Notes under the pieces: generated by a model | What the model was told of the DNA's origin: nothing | The model's input: the letters and a program-made list of their open reading frames with translations, nothing else | Databases searched by the model: none | Shown here: piece after piece, positions 1 to 14,400 of the stretch | Position numbering within the stretch: position 1 is the first letter of the stretch | How the letters are laid out: each line of letters starts with the position of its first letter | Made by a program: the position numbers and the translations under genes | Source: Eledone cirrhosa | Taxonomy: Eukaryota > Mollusca > Cephalopoda > Octopoda > Eledonidae | Assembly: GCA_964016885.1 (NCBI GenBank) | Contig: OZ024741.1 | Coordinates: forward strand, 36,066,749-36,130,748 | Direction of reading: 5' to 3' | Length of the DNA: 64,000 nucleotides

Positions 1-1640
1 CAGCCTAAGAACTGTTCAGCCTATTGACTCTGCAGCCTATGAACTCTTCACCATAAGAACTCTTCAGCCTATGGACTCTTCAGCCTATGAACTATTCACC
101 CTATGGACACTTCAGCCTATGGACTCTTCACTCTAAGAAATCTTTAGCCTCTGGACTCTGCAACCTATTGGTTCTTCACCCTAAGAACTCTTCAGCCTAT
201 GGACTCTTCGCCCAAAGAACAGTTCACCCTTAGAACTCTTCAGGCTATTATCACTTCAACCTAAGAATTCTTCAACCTATGAACTCTTCACCCTAAGAAC
301 TCTTCAGACTATGGAATTTTCTGCCTATGGACTCTTCAGCCTAGAGACTCTTCAGCCTATGGACACTTCCGCCTATGAACTCTTCACACTAATAAATCTT
401 CAGCCTATGAACTATGCACCATAACAACTCTTCAGCCTATGGATTCGTCAGCCTATGAACTCTTCAGCCTATTGACTCTTCAGCCTATGGACTCTTCACC
501 CTAAGAACTCTTCAGCCTATAGATTTTCAGCCTATGAACTCTTCAACCTTAGAACTTTCAGGCTATTATCTCTTCACCCTGAGAACTCTTCAGCCTGTGA
601 ACTCTTCACCCTAAGAACTCTTCAGCCTATGGACTCTTCACCCTAAGAACTCTTCAGCGTATGGACTCTTCAGCCTATGGAAACTTCAGTCTATGAACAC
701 TTTACCTTAAGAACACTTCAGTCTGTGACCTCTTCACTCTAAGAACTCTTCAGCCTATGGGCTCTTCACCCTAAGAACTATTCAGCCTGTGGATTTTAAG
801 CCTATGAACTCTTCAACCTATGGACTCTTCACCCTAAGAACTCTTCAGCCTATGGACTCTTCACGCTATTAGTTCTTCACCCCTAAGAAATCTTCAGCCT
901 ATGAATTATTCACCCTAAGAACTCTTCAGACTATGAACTCTTAAACTTAAGAACTCTTCAGCCTATAGACTCATCACCCTAAGAATTCTTCAGTCTATGA
1001 ACTGTTCACTCTTAGAAATCTTCAGCCTAAGAACTGTTCAGCCTATGGACTCTTCAACCTATGAACTCTTCAACCTATGGACTCTTCAGCCTATCGACTC
1101 TTCAGCCTATGAACTCTTTACCCTAAGAACTTTTCAGCCTGGGAATTCTTCACACTAAGAACTCTTCAGCCTATGGATTCATCAACCTATGAACGCTTCA
1201 GTCTATGAACTCTTCAGCCTATGGATTCTTATGCTTATGAACTCTGCAGCCTATGAAATCTTCAACCTATGGACTCTTCACCCTAAGAACTCATCAGCCT
1301 ATAGACAGTTGAGCCTATGGTCTCTTCAGCCTATGGACTCTTCAGCCTATGAACTCTTTACCCTAAGAACTCTTCAGCCTATGAACTCTTCAGCCTATGA
1401 ACTCGTTACTCTAAGAACTCTTCAGACTATGAACTCGTCAGCCTATGAACTCTTCAGCCTATGGACTCTTCAGCCTATGAAATCTTCAACCAATGGACTC
1501 TTCAACCTATGAACTCTTCAGACTATGAACTCTTCAGTCTATGAACTATTCACCCAATAGACTCTTCAGCCTATGAATTCTTGAGCCTATGGACTCTTCA
1601 CCCTAAGAACTCTTCAGCGTATGAACTCTTCAGCCTATGA
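1..1640 (+). repeat. Decayed mosaic of monomers, left edge
   Basis: Only A- and B-type monomers and their variants are present, with more substitutions than further right. Pieces resemble later modules. The first 60 bases resemble the sequence starting near 4081. Positions 230-400 (a D then C monomer pair, then the CAGACTATGGAAT motif at 305) resemble 2735-2960, where the same motif is at 2846. Positions 660-870 resemble 28300-28500. These look like old copies of HOR segments that have drifted. There is no gene here: the longest open frame (1189-1512, 107 codons) is the 16-residue satellite cycle. Confidence 0.8.
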
Positions 1641-4600
1641 ACTCTTCAGTTTATAAAATCTGCACCCTAAGAACTCTTTAGCCTATGAACTCTTCACGAT
1701 AAGAACTCTTCAGCCTGAGGACTCTTCACCCTAAGAACTGTTCAGCCTATGGACTCTTCAGCCTATGAATTCTTCAGTCTATGGTCTATTCGGCCTATGG
1801 ACTTTTCATCCTAAAATCTCTACAGCCTATGAAATCTTCATCCTATTGACACTTCAGCCTATGAACTCTTCACACTAAGAACTCTTCAGCCTATGGACTC
1901 TTCACCCTAAGAACTCTTCAGCCTATGGACTCTTCAGCCTGTGAAATCTTCAGCCTATGGACTCTTCAGCATATGGACTCTTCAGCCTATGGGCTCTTCA
2001 CCCTAAGAACTCTTCATCCTATGGACTCTTCACCCTAAGAACTCTTCATCCTATGAACTCTTCACCCTAAATACCCTTCAGCCTATGGATTATTCAGCCT
2101 ATGGACTCTTCAACCTAAGAACTCTTCAGCCTATGAACTCTTCAACCTATGGCCTCTTCAGCTTATGGACTCTTCCCCCTATGAACTCTTCAGTCTATGA
2201 AATCTTCACCCTAAGAAATCTTCAGCCTATGAACTCTTCAACCTATGGACTCTTCACACTAAGAACTGATCAACCTATGGACTCTTCAGCCTATGAATTC
2301 TTCCGCCTGTGGGCTCTTCACCCTAAGAACTCTTCAGCCTATGGACTCTTCAGACTATGAAATCTTCACACTTAGAACTCTTCAGCCTATGGACTCTTCA
2401 CCCTAAGAACTCTTCAGGCTGTGAACTGTTCACTCTTAGAACACTTCAGCGTAAGAACTGTTCAACCTATGGACTCTTCAGCCTATGAACTCTTCAGGCT
2501 TAGAACACTTCAGCGTACGAACTCTTCACCCTAAGAACTCTTCAGCCTATGGACTTTCAGCCTATGTACTCTTCAACCTATGGACTCTTCAGCATATGGA
2601 CTCTTCGCCCTAAGAACTCTTCAGCCTATGTACTCTTCATCCTATGAACTTTTAAGCCTATGGACACTTCAGCCTATGGATTCTTCACTCTAAGAAATCT
2701 TTAGACTATGGACTCTTCACCCTAAGAACAGTTCACCCTTAGAACTCTTCAGCATACGAACTCTTCACCCCTAGAACTCTTCAGGCTATTATCACTTCAA
2801 CCTAAGAATTCTTCAGCCTATGAAGTCTTCACCCTAAGAACTCTTCAGACTATGGAATCTTCAGCCTATGGACTCTTCAGCCTAGAGACACTTCAGCCTA
2901 TGGACACTTCAGCCTATGAACTCTTCACACTAAGAACTCTTCAGCCTATGAACTCTGCAGCCTAACAAAACTTAAGCCTATGGACTCGTCAGCCTATGAA
3001 CTCTTCAGCCTATTGACTCTTCAGCCTATGGACTCTTCACCCTAAGAACTCTTCAGCCTATGGACTTTTCAGCCTATGAACTCTTCACCCTTAGAACTAT
3101 TCAGGCTATTATCTCTTCACCCTGAGAACTCTTCAGCCTGTGAACTCTTCACCCTAAAAACTCTTCAGCCTATGGACTCTTCACCCTAAGAACTCTTCAG
3201 CCTATGGAATTCTTCATACTTAGAACTCTTCAGCCTATGAACTCTTAACCCTAAGAACTCTTCAGCCTGTGAACTCTTCAGCATATGAACTCTTTACCCT
3301 GGAGAACTCTTCAGCCTGTGAACTCTTAACGCTAAGAACTCTTCAGCCTATGAATTCTTCAGCCTATGAACTCTTCAGCCTATGAACTCTTCACCCTAAG
3401 CACTCTTCAGCCTATGAACTCTTCACCATAAGAATTTTTCAGCCTATGAAATCTTCACCCTAAGAACTATTCAGCCTATGAACTGTTCACTCTTAGAACT
3501 CTTCAGCCTAAGAACTGTTCAACGTATGGACTCTTCAGCCTATGGACTCTTCACCCTAAGAACTCTTCAGCCTATGAATTCTTCAGCCTCTGGTCTATTC
3601 AGTCTATGGACTTTTCATCCTAAAAACTCTACAGCCTATGAAATCTTCAGCCTATGAACTCTTCACACTAAGAACTCTTCAGCCTATGGACTCTTCAGCC
3701 TATGAACTCTTCAGCCTATGTACTCTTCACCCTAAGAATCCTTCAGTCTATGAACTGTTCACTCTTAGAACTCTTCAGCCTAAGAACTGTTCAGCCTATG
3801 GACTCTTCAGCCTATGAACTCTTCACGCTTAGAACTCTTCATCCTAAGCACTCTTCAGCCTATGGAATTTCAGCCTATGTACTATTCGCCCTAAGAATTC
3901 TTCAGCCTATGGACTCTTCAGCCTATGAACATTCAGCCTATGGACTCTTCACACTAGGAACTCTTCAGCCTATCAACTCTTCACTCTATGAACTCTTCAC
4001 TCTAAGAACTCTTCAGCCTATGGACTCTTCACCCTAAGAAATATTCAGCCTATGAACTGTTCACACTAAGAATTCTTCAGCCTAAGAACTGTTCAGCCTA
4101 TTGACTCTTCAGCCTATGAACTCTTCACCATAAGAACTCTTCAGCCTATGGACTCTTCAGCCTATGGACTCTTCAGCCTAGATACTCTTCAGCCTATGGA
4201 CACTTCAGCCTATGAACTCTTTACATTAAGAACTCTTCAGCCTATGAATTCTTCACCCTAACAACTCTTCAGCCTATGGACTCGTCAGCCTATGAACTCT
4301 TCAGCCTATTGACTCTTCAGCCTATGGACTCTTCACCCTAAGAACTCTTCAGCCTATGGATTTTTCAGCCTATGAACTCTTCACCCTTAGAACTCTTCAG
4401 GCTATTATCTCTTCACCCTGAGAACTCTTCAGCCTATGAACTCTTCACCCTAAGAACTCTTCAGCCTATGGAGTCTTCAGGCTATGGAATCTTCAGCACA
4501 TGAATTCTTTACCCTAAGAAAAATTCAGCCTGTAAACTCTTCACGCTAAGAACTCTTCAGCCTATAGGCTCTTCACCCTAAGAATCCTTCAGCCTATGGA

Positions 4601-7122
4601 CTCTTCAGCCATTGAACTCTTCACCCTAAGAACTCTTCAGCCTATGAACTTTTCAACCTATGGAATCTTCAGCCTATGGACTTTTCACCCTAAGAACACT
4701 TCAGCCTGTGGACTCTTCAACCTATGAACTCTTCAGCCTATAGACTCTTCAGCCTATGGATTCTTCAGCCTATGAACTCTTTACCCTAAGAACTCTTCAG
4801 CCTGTGAACTCTTCACACTAAGAACTCTTCAGCCTATGGACTCTTCAGCCTATGAACTCTTCACACAAAGAACTCTTCAGCCTATGAACTCTTCAACCTA
4901 TGGAATCTTCAGCCTATGGACTTTTCACCCTAAGAACACTTCAGACTATGGATTCATGAACCTATGAACGCTTCAGTCTATGAACTCTTCAGACTATGGA
5001 CTCTTCAGCCTATGAATTATTCACCCTAAGAACTCTTCAGCCTATGAACTCTTTAACCTATGGACTCTTCAGCCTATGAACTCTGCAGCCTATGAAATCT
5101 TCAACCTATGGACTTTTCACCCTAAGAACTCATTAGCCTATGGACATTTCAGCCTATGAACCTTTCAGCCTATTGGACTCTTCAGCCTAACAACTCTTCA
5201 GCCTATCAACTCTTCACCCTAAGAACTCTTCAGCCTATGAACTTGTTACTCTAAGAACTCTTCAGACTATGAACTCTTCAGCCTATGAACTCCTCATCCT
5301 ATGGACTATTCAGCCTATGAAATCATAAACCAATGGACTCTTCAACCTATGAACTCTTAAACCTATGAACTCTTCAGTCTATGAACTATTCAGCCTATAG
5401 ACTCTTCAGCCTATAAACTCTTGAGCCTATGGAGTCTTCACCCTAAGAACTATTCAGCGTATGAACTCTTCAGCCTATGAACTCTTCAGTCGATAAAATA
5501 TGCACGCTAAGGACTCTTCAGCCTATGAACTCTTCACGATAAGAACTCTTCAGCCTATAAACTGTTCACCCTAAGAACTCTTCAGCCTATGAATTCTTCA
5601 GCCTATGGACTATTCAGTCTATGGACTTTTCATCCTAAAAACTCTACAGCCTATGAAATCTTCAGCCTATGAACTCTTCACACTAAGAACTCTTCAGCCT
5701 AAGGACTCTTCAGCCTATGAACTCTTCAGCCTATGGACTCTTCAGCCTATGAAATCTTCACACTTAGAACTCTTCAGCCTATGATCTCTTCGCCTTAAGA
5801 ACTCTTCAGCCTATGTACTCTTCACCCTAAGAACTCTTCAGTCTATGAACTGTTCACTCTTAGAACTCTTCAGCCTAAGAACTGTTCAGCCTATGGACTC
5901 TTCAGCCTATGAACTCTTCACGCTTAGAACTCTTCATCCTAAGAACTCTTCAGCCTATGGATTTTCAGCCTATGTACTCTTCGCCCTAAGAACTCTTCAG
6001 CCTATGGACTCTTCAGCCTATGAACTTTTCAGCCTATGGACTCTTCACACTAGGAACTCTTCAGCCTATCAACTCTTCACTCTATGAACTCTTCACTCTA
6101 AGAACTCTTCAGCCTATGGACTCTTCATCCTAAGAAATATTCAGCCTATGAACTGTTCACACTAAGAATTCTTCAGCCTAAGAACTGTTCAGCCTATTGA
6201 CTCTTCAGCCTATGAACTCTTCACCATAAGAACTCTTCAGCCTATGGACTCTTCAGCCTAGATACTCTTCATCCTATGGACACTTCAGCCTATGAACTCT
6301 TTACATTAAGAACTCTTCAGCCTATGAACTCTTCACCCTAACAACTCTTCAGCCTATGGACTCGTCAGCCTATGAACTCTTCAGCTTATTGACTCTTCAG
6401 TCTATGGACTCTTCCCCCTAAGAACTCTTCAGCCTATGGATTTTTCAGCCTATGAACTCTTCACCCTTAGAGCTCTTCAGGCTATTATCTCTTCACCCTG
6501 AGAACTCTTCAGCCTATGAACTCTTCACCCTAAGAACTCTTCAGCCTATGGACTCTTCAGGCTATGGAATCTTCAGCACATGAATTCTTTACCCTAAGAA
6601 CACTTCAGCCTGTAAATCCTTCACGCTAAGAACTCTCCAGCCTATAGGCTCTTCACCCTAAGAATCCTTCAGCCTATGGACTATTCAGCCATTGAACTCT
6701 TCACCCTAAGAACTCTTCAGCCTATGAACTTTTCAACCTATGGAATCTTCAGCCTATGGACTTTTCACCCTAAGAACACTTCAGCCTGTGGACTCTTCAA
6801 CCTATGAACTCTTCAGCCTACGGACTCTTCAGCCTATGGATTCTTCAGCCTATGAACTCTTTACCCTAAGAACTCTTCAGCCTGTGAACTCTTCACACTA
6901 AGAATTCTTCAGCCTATGGACTCTTCAGCCTATGAACTCTTCACCCTAAGAACACTTCTGCCTATGGATTCATGAAACTATGAACGCTTCAGTCTATGAA
7001 CTCTTCAGACTATGGACTCTTCAGCCTATGAATTATTCACCCTAAGAACTCTTCAGCCTATGAACTCTTTAACCTATGGACTCTTCAACCTATGGACTCT
7101 TCACCCTAAGAACTCTTCAGCC
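1641..7122 (+). repeat. HOR family 1, older left-flank copy (copy 0)
   Basis: The order of variant monomers here matches the core copies to the right. For example, the stretch at 2085-2360 reappears at 8053, 12372, 16707, 19509, 22311 and 26805. Copy 0 is longer than the core copies: the step from 2085 to 8053 is 5968 bp, against 4319 or 4335 bp in the core. It keeps bases that the core has changed: CCCTATG near 2168 (core CCCCATG), AAGCCTATGG near 2653 (core AAGCCTTTGG) and GTTCACCC near 2729 (core GTTCGCCC). It also keeps a 32-bp A-B pair near 1890 that the core lacks. It shares these states with the right-flank copy, so I infer that it is an ancestral-type edge copy. Boundaries are approximate. 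Confidence 0.78.
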
Positions 7123-7640
7123 TATGGATTCTTCAGCCTATGAACTCTGCAGCCTATGAAATCTTCAACCTATGGACCTTTCACCCTAAGAACTCATTAG
7201 CCTATGAACCTTTCAGCCTATTGGACTCTTCAGCCTAACAACTCTTCAGCCTATCAACTCTTCACCCTAAGAACTCTTCAGCCTATGAACTTGTTACTCT
7301 AAGAACTCTTCAGACTATGAACTCTTCAGCCTATGAACTCTTCAGCCTATGGACTATTCAGCCTATGAAATCTTAAACCAATGGACTCTTCAACCTATGA
7401 ACTCTTAAACCTATGAACTCTTCAGTCTATGAACTTTTTAGCCTATAGACTCTTCAGCCTATAAAATCTTGAGCCTATGGAGTCTTCACCCTAAGAACTA
7501 TTCAGCGTATGAACTCTTCAGCCTATGAACTCTTCAGTCGATAAAATATGCACGCTAAGAACTCTTCAGCCTATGAACTCTTCACGATAAGAACTCTTCA
7601 GCCTATAAACTGTTCACCCTAAGAACTCTTCAGCCTATGA
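3590..7640 (+). repeat. Internal duplication of about 2.05 kb within copy 0
   Basis: Two successive stretches, roughly 3590-5615 and 5616-7640, carry the same series of variant monomers. Paired landmarks include the block starting ATGAACTGTTCACTC at 3750 and 5845 (2095 bp apart), and CGATAAAATA at 5491 and 7539 (2048 bp apart, 128 x 16). The offset varies between about 2010 and 2095 bp because several whole monomers were gained or lost in one copy. The second copy runs into the first core HOR copy, so the duplication predates or overlaps the start of the core expansion. Confidence 0.7.
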
Positions 7641-10600
7641 ATTCTTTAGCCTATGGACTATTCAGTCTATGGACTTTTCATCCTAAAAACTCTACAGCCT
7701 ATGAAATCTTCAGCCTATGAACTCTTCACCCTAAGAACTGTTCAGCCTATGGACTCTTCAGCCTATGAATTCTTCAGTCTATGGTCTATTCGGCCTATGG
7801 ACTTTTCATCCTAAAATCTCTACAGCCTATGAAATCTTCATCCTATTGACACTTCAGCCTATGAACTCTTCACACTAAGAACTCTTCAGCCTATGGACTC
7901 TTCAGCCTGTGAAATCTTCAGCCTATGGACTCTTCAGCATATGGACTCTTCAGCCTATGGGCTCTTCACCCTAAGAACTCTTCATCCTATGGACTCTTCA
8001 CCCTAAGAACTCTTCATCCTATGAACTCTTCACCCTAAATACCCTTCAGCCTATGGATTCTTCAGCCTATGGACTCTTCAACCTAAGAACTCTTCAGCCT
8101 ATGAACTCTTCAACCTATGGCCTCTTCAGCTTATGGACTCTTCACCCCATGAACTCTTCAGTCTATGAAATCTTCACCCTAAGAAATCTTCAGCCTATGA
8201 ACTCTTCAACCTATGGACTCTTCACACTAAGAACTGATCAACCTATGGACTCTTCAGCCTATGAATTCTTCAGCCTGTGGGCTCTTCACCCTAAGAACTC
8301 TTCAGCCTATGGACTCTTCAGACTATGAAATCTTCACACTTAGAACTCTTCAGCCTATGGACTCTTCACCCTAAGAACTCTTCAGGCTATGAACTGTTCA
8401 CTCTTAGAACACTTCAGCGTAAGAACTGTTCAACCTATGGACTCTTCAGCCTATGAACTCTTCAGGCTTAGAACACTTCAGCCTATGAACTCTTCACCCT
8501 AAGAACTCTTCAGCCTATGGACTTTCAGCCTATGTACTCTTCAACCTATGGACTCTTCAGCATATGGACTCTTCGCCCTAAGAACTCTTCAGCCTATGTA
8601 CTCTTCATCCTATGAACTTTTAAGCCTTTGGACACTTCAGCCTATGGATTCTTCACTCTAAGAAATCTTTAGACTATGGACTCTTCACCCTAAGAACAGT
8701 TCGCCCTTAGAACTCTTCAGCATATGAACTCTTCACCCCTAGAACTCTTCAGGCTATTATCACTTCAACCTAAGAATTCTTCAGCCTATGAAGTCTTCAC
8801 CCTAAGAACTCTTCAGACTATGGAATCTTCAGCCTATGGACTCTTCAGCCTAGAGACACTTCAGCCTATGGACACTTCAGCCTATGAACTCTTCACACTA
8901 AGAACTCTTCAGCCTATGAACTCTGCAGCCTAACAAAACTTCAGCCTATGGACTCGTCAGCCTATGAACTCTTCAGCCTATTGACTCTTCAGCCTATGGA
9001 CTCTTCACCCTAAGAACTCTTCAGCCTATGGACTTTTCAGCCTATGAACTCTTCACCCTTAGAACTATTCAGGCTATTATCTCTTCACCCTGAGAACTCT
9101 TCAGCCTGTGAACTCTTCACCCTAAAAACTCTTCAGCCTATGGACTCTTCACCCTAAGAACTCTTCAGCCTATGGAATTCTTCATACTTAGAACTCTTCA
9201 GCCTATGGACTCTTAACCCTAAGAACTCTTCAGCCTGTGAACTCTTCAGCATATGAACTCTTTACCCTGGAGAACTCTTCAGCCTGTGAACTCTTAACGC
9301 TAAGAACTCTTCAGCCTATGAATTCTTCAGCCTATGAACTCTTCAGACTATGAACTCTTCACCCTAAGCACTCTTCAGCCTATGAATTCTTCACCATAAG
9401 AATTTTTCAGCCTATGAAATCTTCACCCTAAGAACTATTCAGCCTATGAACTGTTCACTCTTAGAACTCTTCAGCCTAAGAACTGTTCAACGTATGGACT
9501 CTTCAGCCTATGGACTCTTCACCCTAAGAACTCTTCAGCCTATGAATTCTTCAGCCTCTGGACTATTCAGTCTATGGACTTTTCATCCTAAAAACTCTAC
9601 AGCCTATGAAATCTTCAGCCTATGAACTCTTCACACTAAGAACTCTTCAGCCTATGGACTCTTCAGCCTATGAACTCTTCAGCCTATGGACTCTTCAGCC
9701 TATGAAATAATCACACTTAGAACTCTTCAGCCTATGAGCTCTTCGCCTTAAGAACTCTTCTGCCTATGTACTCTTCACCCTAAGAATCCTTCAGTCTATG
9801 AACTGTTCACTCTTAGAACTCGTCAGCCTAAGAACTGTTCAGCCTATGGACTCTTCAGCCTATGAACTCTTCACGCTTAGAACTCTTCATCCTAAGCACT
9901 CTTCAGCCTATGGAATTTCAGCCTATGTACTCTTCGCCCTAAGAACTCTTCAGCCTATGGACTCTTCAGCCTATGAACATTCAGCCTATGGACTCTTCAC
10001 ACTAGGAACTCTTCAGCCTATCAACTCTTCACTCTATGAACTCTTCACTCTAAGAACTCTTCAGCCTATGGACTCTTCACCCTAAAAGATATTCAGCCTA
10101 TGAACTGTTCACACTAAGAATTCTTCAGCCTAAGAACTGTTCAGCCTATTGACTCTTCAGCCTATGAACTCTTCACCATAAGAACTCTTCAGCCTATGGA
10201 CTCTTCAGCCTAGATACTCTTCAGCCTATGAACTCTTTACATTAAGAACTCTTCATCCTATGAATTCTTCACCCTAACAACTCTTCAGCCTATGGACTCG
10301 TCAGCCTATGAACTCTTCAGCCTATTGACTATTCAGCCTATGGACTCTTCACCCTAAGAACTCTTCAGCCTATGGATTTTTCAGCCTATGAACTCTTCAC
10401 CCTTAGAACTCTTCAGGCTATTATCTCTTCACCATGAGAACTCTTCAGCCTATGAACTCTTCACCCTAAGAACTCTTCAGCCTATGGAGTCTTCAGGCTA
10501 TGGAATCTTCAGCACATGAATTCTTTACCCTAAGAACACTTCAGCCTGTAAACTCTTCACGCTAAGAACTCTTCAGCCTATAGGCTCTTCACCCTAAGAA

Positions 10601-11425
10601 TCCTTCAGCCTATGGACTCTTCAGCCATTGAACTTTTCACCCTAAGCACTCTTCAGCCTATGAACTTTTCAACCTATGGAATCTTCAGCCTATGGACTCT
10701 TCACACTAAGAACTCTTCAGCCTAAGGACCCTTCAGCCTATGAACTCTTCAGCCTATGGACTCTTCAGCCTATGAAATCTTCACACTTAGAACTCTTCAG
10801 CCTATGAACTCTTCGCCTTAAGAACTCTTCAGCCTATGTACTCTTCACCCTAAGAACTCTTCAGTCTATGAACTGTTCACTCTTAGAACTCTTCAGCCTA
10901 AGAACTGTTCAGCCTATGGACTCTTCAGCCTATGAACTCTTCACGCTTAGAACTCTTCATCCTAAGAACTCTTCAGCCTATGGATTTTCAGCCTATGTAC
11001 TCTTCGCCCTAAGAACTCTTCAGCCTATTGACTCTTCAGCCTATGAACTCTTCACCATAAGAACTCTTCAGCCTATGGACTCTTGAGCCTATGGACTCTT
11101 CAGCCTATGAACTCTTTACATTAAGAACTCTTCAGCCTATGAACTCTTCACCCTAACAACTCTTCAGCCTATGGACTCGTCAGCCTATGAATTCTTCAGC
11201 CTATTGACTCTTCACCCTATGGACTCTTCACCCCAAGAACTCTTCAGCCTATGGATTTTTCAGCCTATGAACTCTTCACCCTTAGAACTCTTCAGACTAT
11301 TATCTCTTCACCCTGAGAACTCTTCAGCCTATGATCTCTTCACCCTAAGAACTCTTCAGCCTATGAACTCTTTAACCTATGGACTCTTCAACCTATGGAC
11401 TCTTCACCCTAAGAACTCTTCAGCC
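7123..11425 (+). repeat. HOR family 1, core copy U1 (4303 bp in this phase)
   Basis: The phase is set at the TATGGATTCTTCAGCC landmark, which begins at 7123, 11426, 15761, 18563 and 21365. From about 7240 on, the next copy repeats this one 4319 bp later. Two 16-bp monomers present in U2 are absent here, one near 7200 and one near 10220, and the first explains 4303 against 4319. It carries the core-specific bases CCCCATG (near 8147), AAGCCTTTGG (near 8626) and GTTCGCCC (near 8699). Short open frames such as 8053-8328 are satellite reading frames, not genes. Confidence 0.85.
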
Positions 11426-14400
11426 TATGGATTCTTCAGCCTATGAACTCTGCAGCCTATGAAATCTTCAACCTATGGACTTTTCACCCTAAGAACTCAT
11501 TAGCCTATGGACATTTCAGACTATGAACCTTTCAGCCTATTGGACTCTTCAGCCTAACAACTCTTCAGCCTATCAACTCTTCACCCTAAGAACTCTTCAG
11601 CCTATGAACTTGTTACTCTAAGAACTCTTCAGACTATGAACTCTTCAGCCTATGAACTCTTCAGCCTATGGACTATTCAGCCTATGAAATCTTAAACCAA
11701 TGGACTCTTCAACCTATGAACTCTTAAACCTATGAACTCTTCAGTCTATGAACTTTTTAGCCTATAGACTCTTCAGCCTATAAAATCTTGAGCCTATGGA
11801 GTCTTCACCCTAAGAACTATTCAGCGTATGAACTCTTCAGCCTATGAACTCTTCAGTCGATAAAATATGCACGCTAAGAACTCTTCAGACTATGAACTCT
11901 TCACGATAAGAACTCTTCAGCCTATAAACTGTTCACCCTAAGAACTCTTCAGCCTATGAATTCTTTAGCCTATGGACTATTCAGTCTATGGACTTTTCAT
12001 CCTAAAAACTCTACAGCCTATGAAATCTTCAGCCTATGAACTCTTCACCCTAAGAACTGTTCAGCCTATGGACTCTTCAGCCTATGAATTCTTCAGTCTA
12101 TGGTCTATTCGGCCTATGGACTTTTCATCCTAAAATCTCTACAGCCTATGAAATCTTCATCCTATTGACACTTCAGCCTATGAACTCTTCACACTAAGAA
12201 CTCTTCAGCCTATGGACTCTTCAGCCTGTGAAATCTTCAGCCTATGGACTCTTCAGCATATGGACTCTTCAGCCTATGGGCTCTTCACCCTAAGAACTCT
12301 TCATCCTATGGACTCTTCACCCTAAGAACTCTTCATCCTATGAACTCTTCACCCTAAATACCCTTCAGCCTATGGATTCTTCAGCCTATGGACTCTTCAA
12401 CCTAAGAACTCTTCAGCCTATGAACTCTTCAACCTATGGCCTCTTCAGCTTATGGACTCTTCACCCCATGAACTCTTCAGTCTATGAAATCTTCACCCTA
12501 AGAAATCTTCAGCCTATGAACTCTTCAACCTATGGACTCTTCACACTAAGAACTGATCAACCTATGGACTCTTCAGCCTATGAATTCTTCAGCCTGTGGG
12601 CTCTTCACCCTAAGAACTCTTCAGCCTATGGACTCTTCAGACTATGAAATCTTCACACTTAGAACTCTTCAGCCTATGGACTCTTCACCCTAAGAACTCT
12701 TCAGGCTATGAACTGTTCACTCTTAGAACACTTCAGCGTAAGAACTGTTCAACCTATGGACTCTTCAGCCTATGAACTCTTCAGGCTTAGAACACTTCAG
12801 CCTATGAACTCTTCACCCTAAGAACTCTTCAGCCTATGGACTTTCAGCCTATGTACTCTTCAACCTATGGACTCTTCAGCATATGGACTCTTCGCCCTAA
12901 GAACTCTTCAGCCTATGTACTCTTCATCCTATGAACTTTTAAGCCTTTGGACACTTCAGCCTATGGATTCTTCACTCTAAGAAATCTTTAGACTATGGAC
13001 TCTTCACCCTAAGAACAGTTCGCCCTTAGAACTCTTCAGCATATGAACTCTTCACCCCTAGAACTCTTCAGGCTATTATCACTTCAACCTAAGAATTCTT
13101 CAGCCTATGAAGTCTTCACCCTAAGAACTCTTCAGACTATGGAATCTTCAGCCTATGGACTCTTCAGCCTAGAGACACTTCAGCCTATGGACACTTCAGC
13201 CTATGAACTCTTCACACTAAGAACTCTTCAGCCTATGAACTCTGCAGCCTAACAAAACTTCAGCCTATGGACTCGTCAGCCTATGAACTCTTCAGCCTAT
13301 TGACTCTTCAGCCTATGGACTCTTCACCCTAAGAACTCTTCAGCCTATGGACTTTTCAGCCTATGAACTCTTCACCCTTAGAACTATTCAGGCTATTATC
13401 TCTTCACCCTGAGAACTCTTCAGCCTGTGAACTCTTCACCCTAAAAACTCTTCAGCCTATGGACTCTTCACCCTAAGAACTCTTCAGCCTATGGAATTCT
13501 TCATACTTAGAACTCTTCAGCCTATGGACTCTTAACCCTAAGAACTCTTCAGCCTGTGAACTCTTCAGCATATGAACTCTTTACCCTGGAGAACTCTTCA
13601 GCCTGTGAACTCTTAACGCTAAGAACTCTTCAGCCTATGAATTCTTCAGCCTATGAACTCTTCAGACTATGAACTCTTCACCCTAATCACTCTTCAGCCT
13701 ATGAATTCTTCACCATAAGAATTTTTCAGCCTATGAAATCTTCACCCTAAGAACTATTCAGCCTATGAACTGTTCACTCTTAGAACTCTTCAGCCTAAGA
13801 ACTGTTCAACGTATGGACTCTTCAGCCTATGGACTCTTCACCCTAAGAACTCTTCAGCCTATGAATTCTTCAGCCTCTGGACTATTCAGTCTATGGACTT
13901 TTCATCCTAAAAACTCTACAGCCTATGAAATCTTCAGCCTATGAACTCTTCACACTAAGAACTCTTCAGCCTATGGACTCTTCAGCCTATGAACTCTTCA
14001 GCCTATGGACTCTTCAGCCTATGAAATAATCACACTTAGAACTCTTCAGCCTATGAGCTCTTCGCCTTAAGAACTCTTCTGCCTATGTACTCTTCACCCT
14101 AAGAATCCTTCAGTCTATGAACTGTTCACTCTTAGAACTCGTCAGCCTAAGAACTGTTCAGCCTATGGACTCTTCAGCCTATGAACTCTTCACGCTTAGA
14201 ACTCTTCATCCTAAGCACTCTTCAGCCTATGGAATTTCAGCCTATGTACTCTTCGCCCTAAGAACTCTTCAGCCTATGGACTCTTCAGCCTATGAACATT
14301 CAGCCTATGGACTCTTCACACTAGGAACTCTTCAGCCTATCAACTCTTCACTCTATGAACTCTTCACTCTAAGAACTCTTCAGCCTATGGACTCTTCACC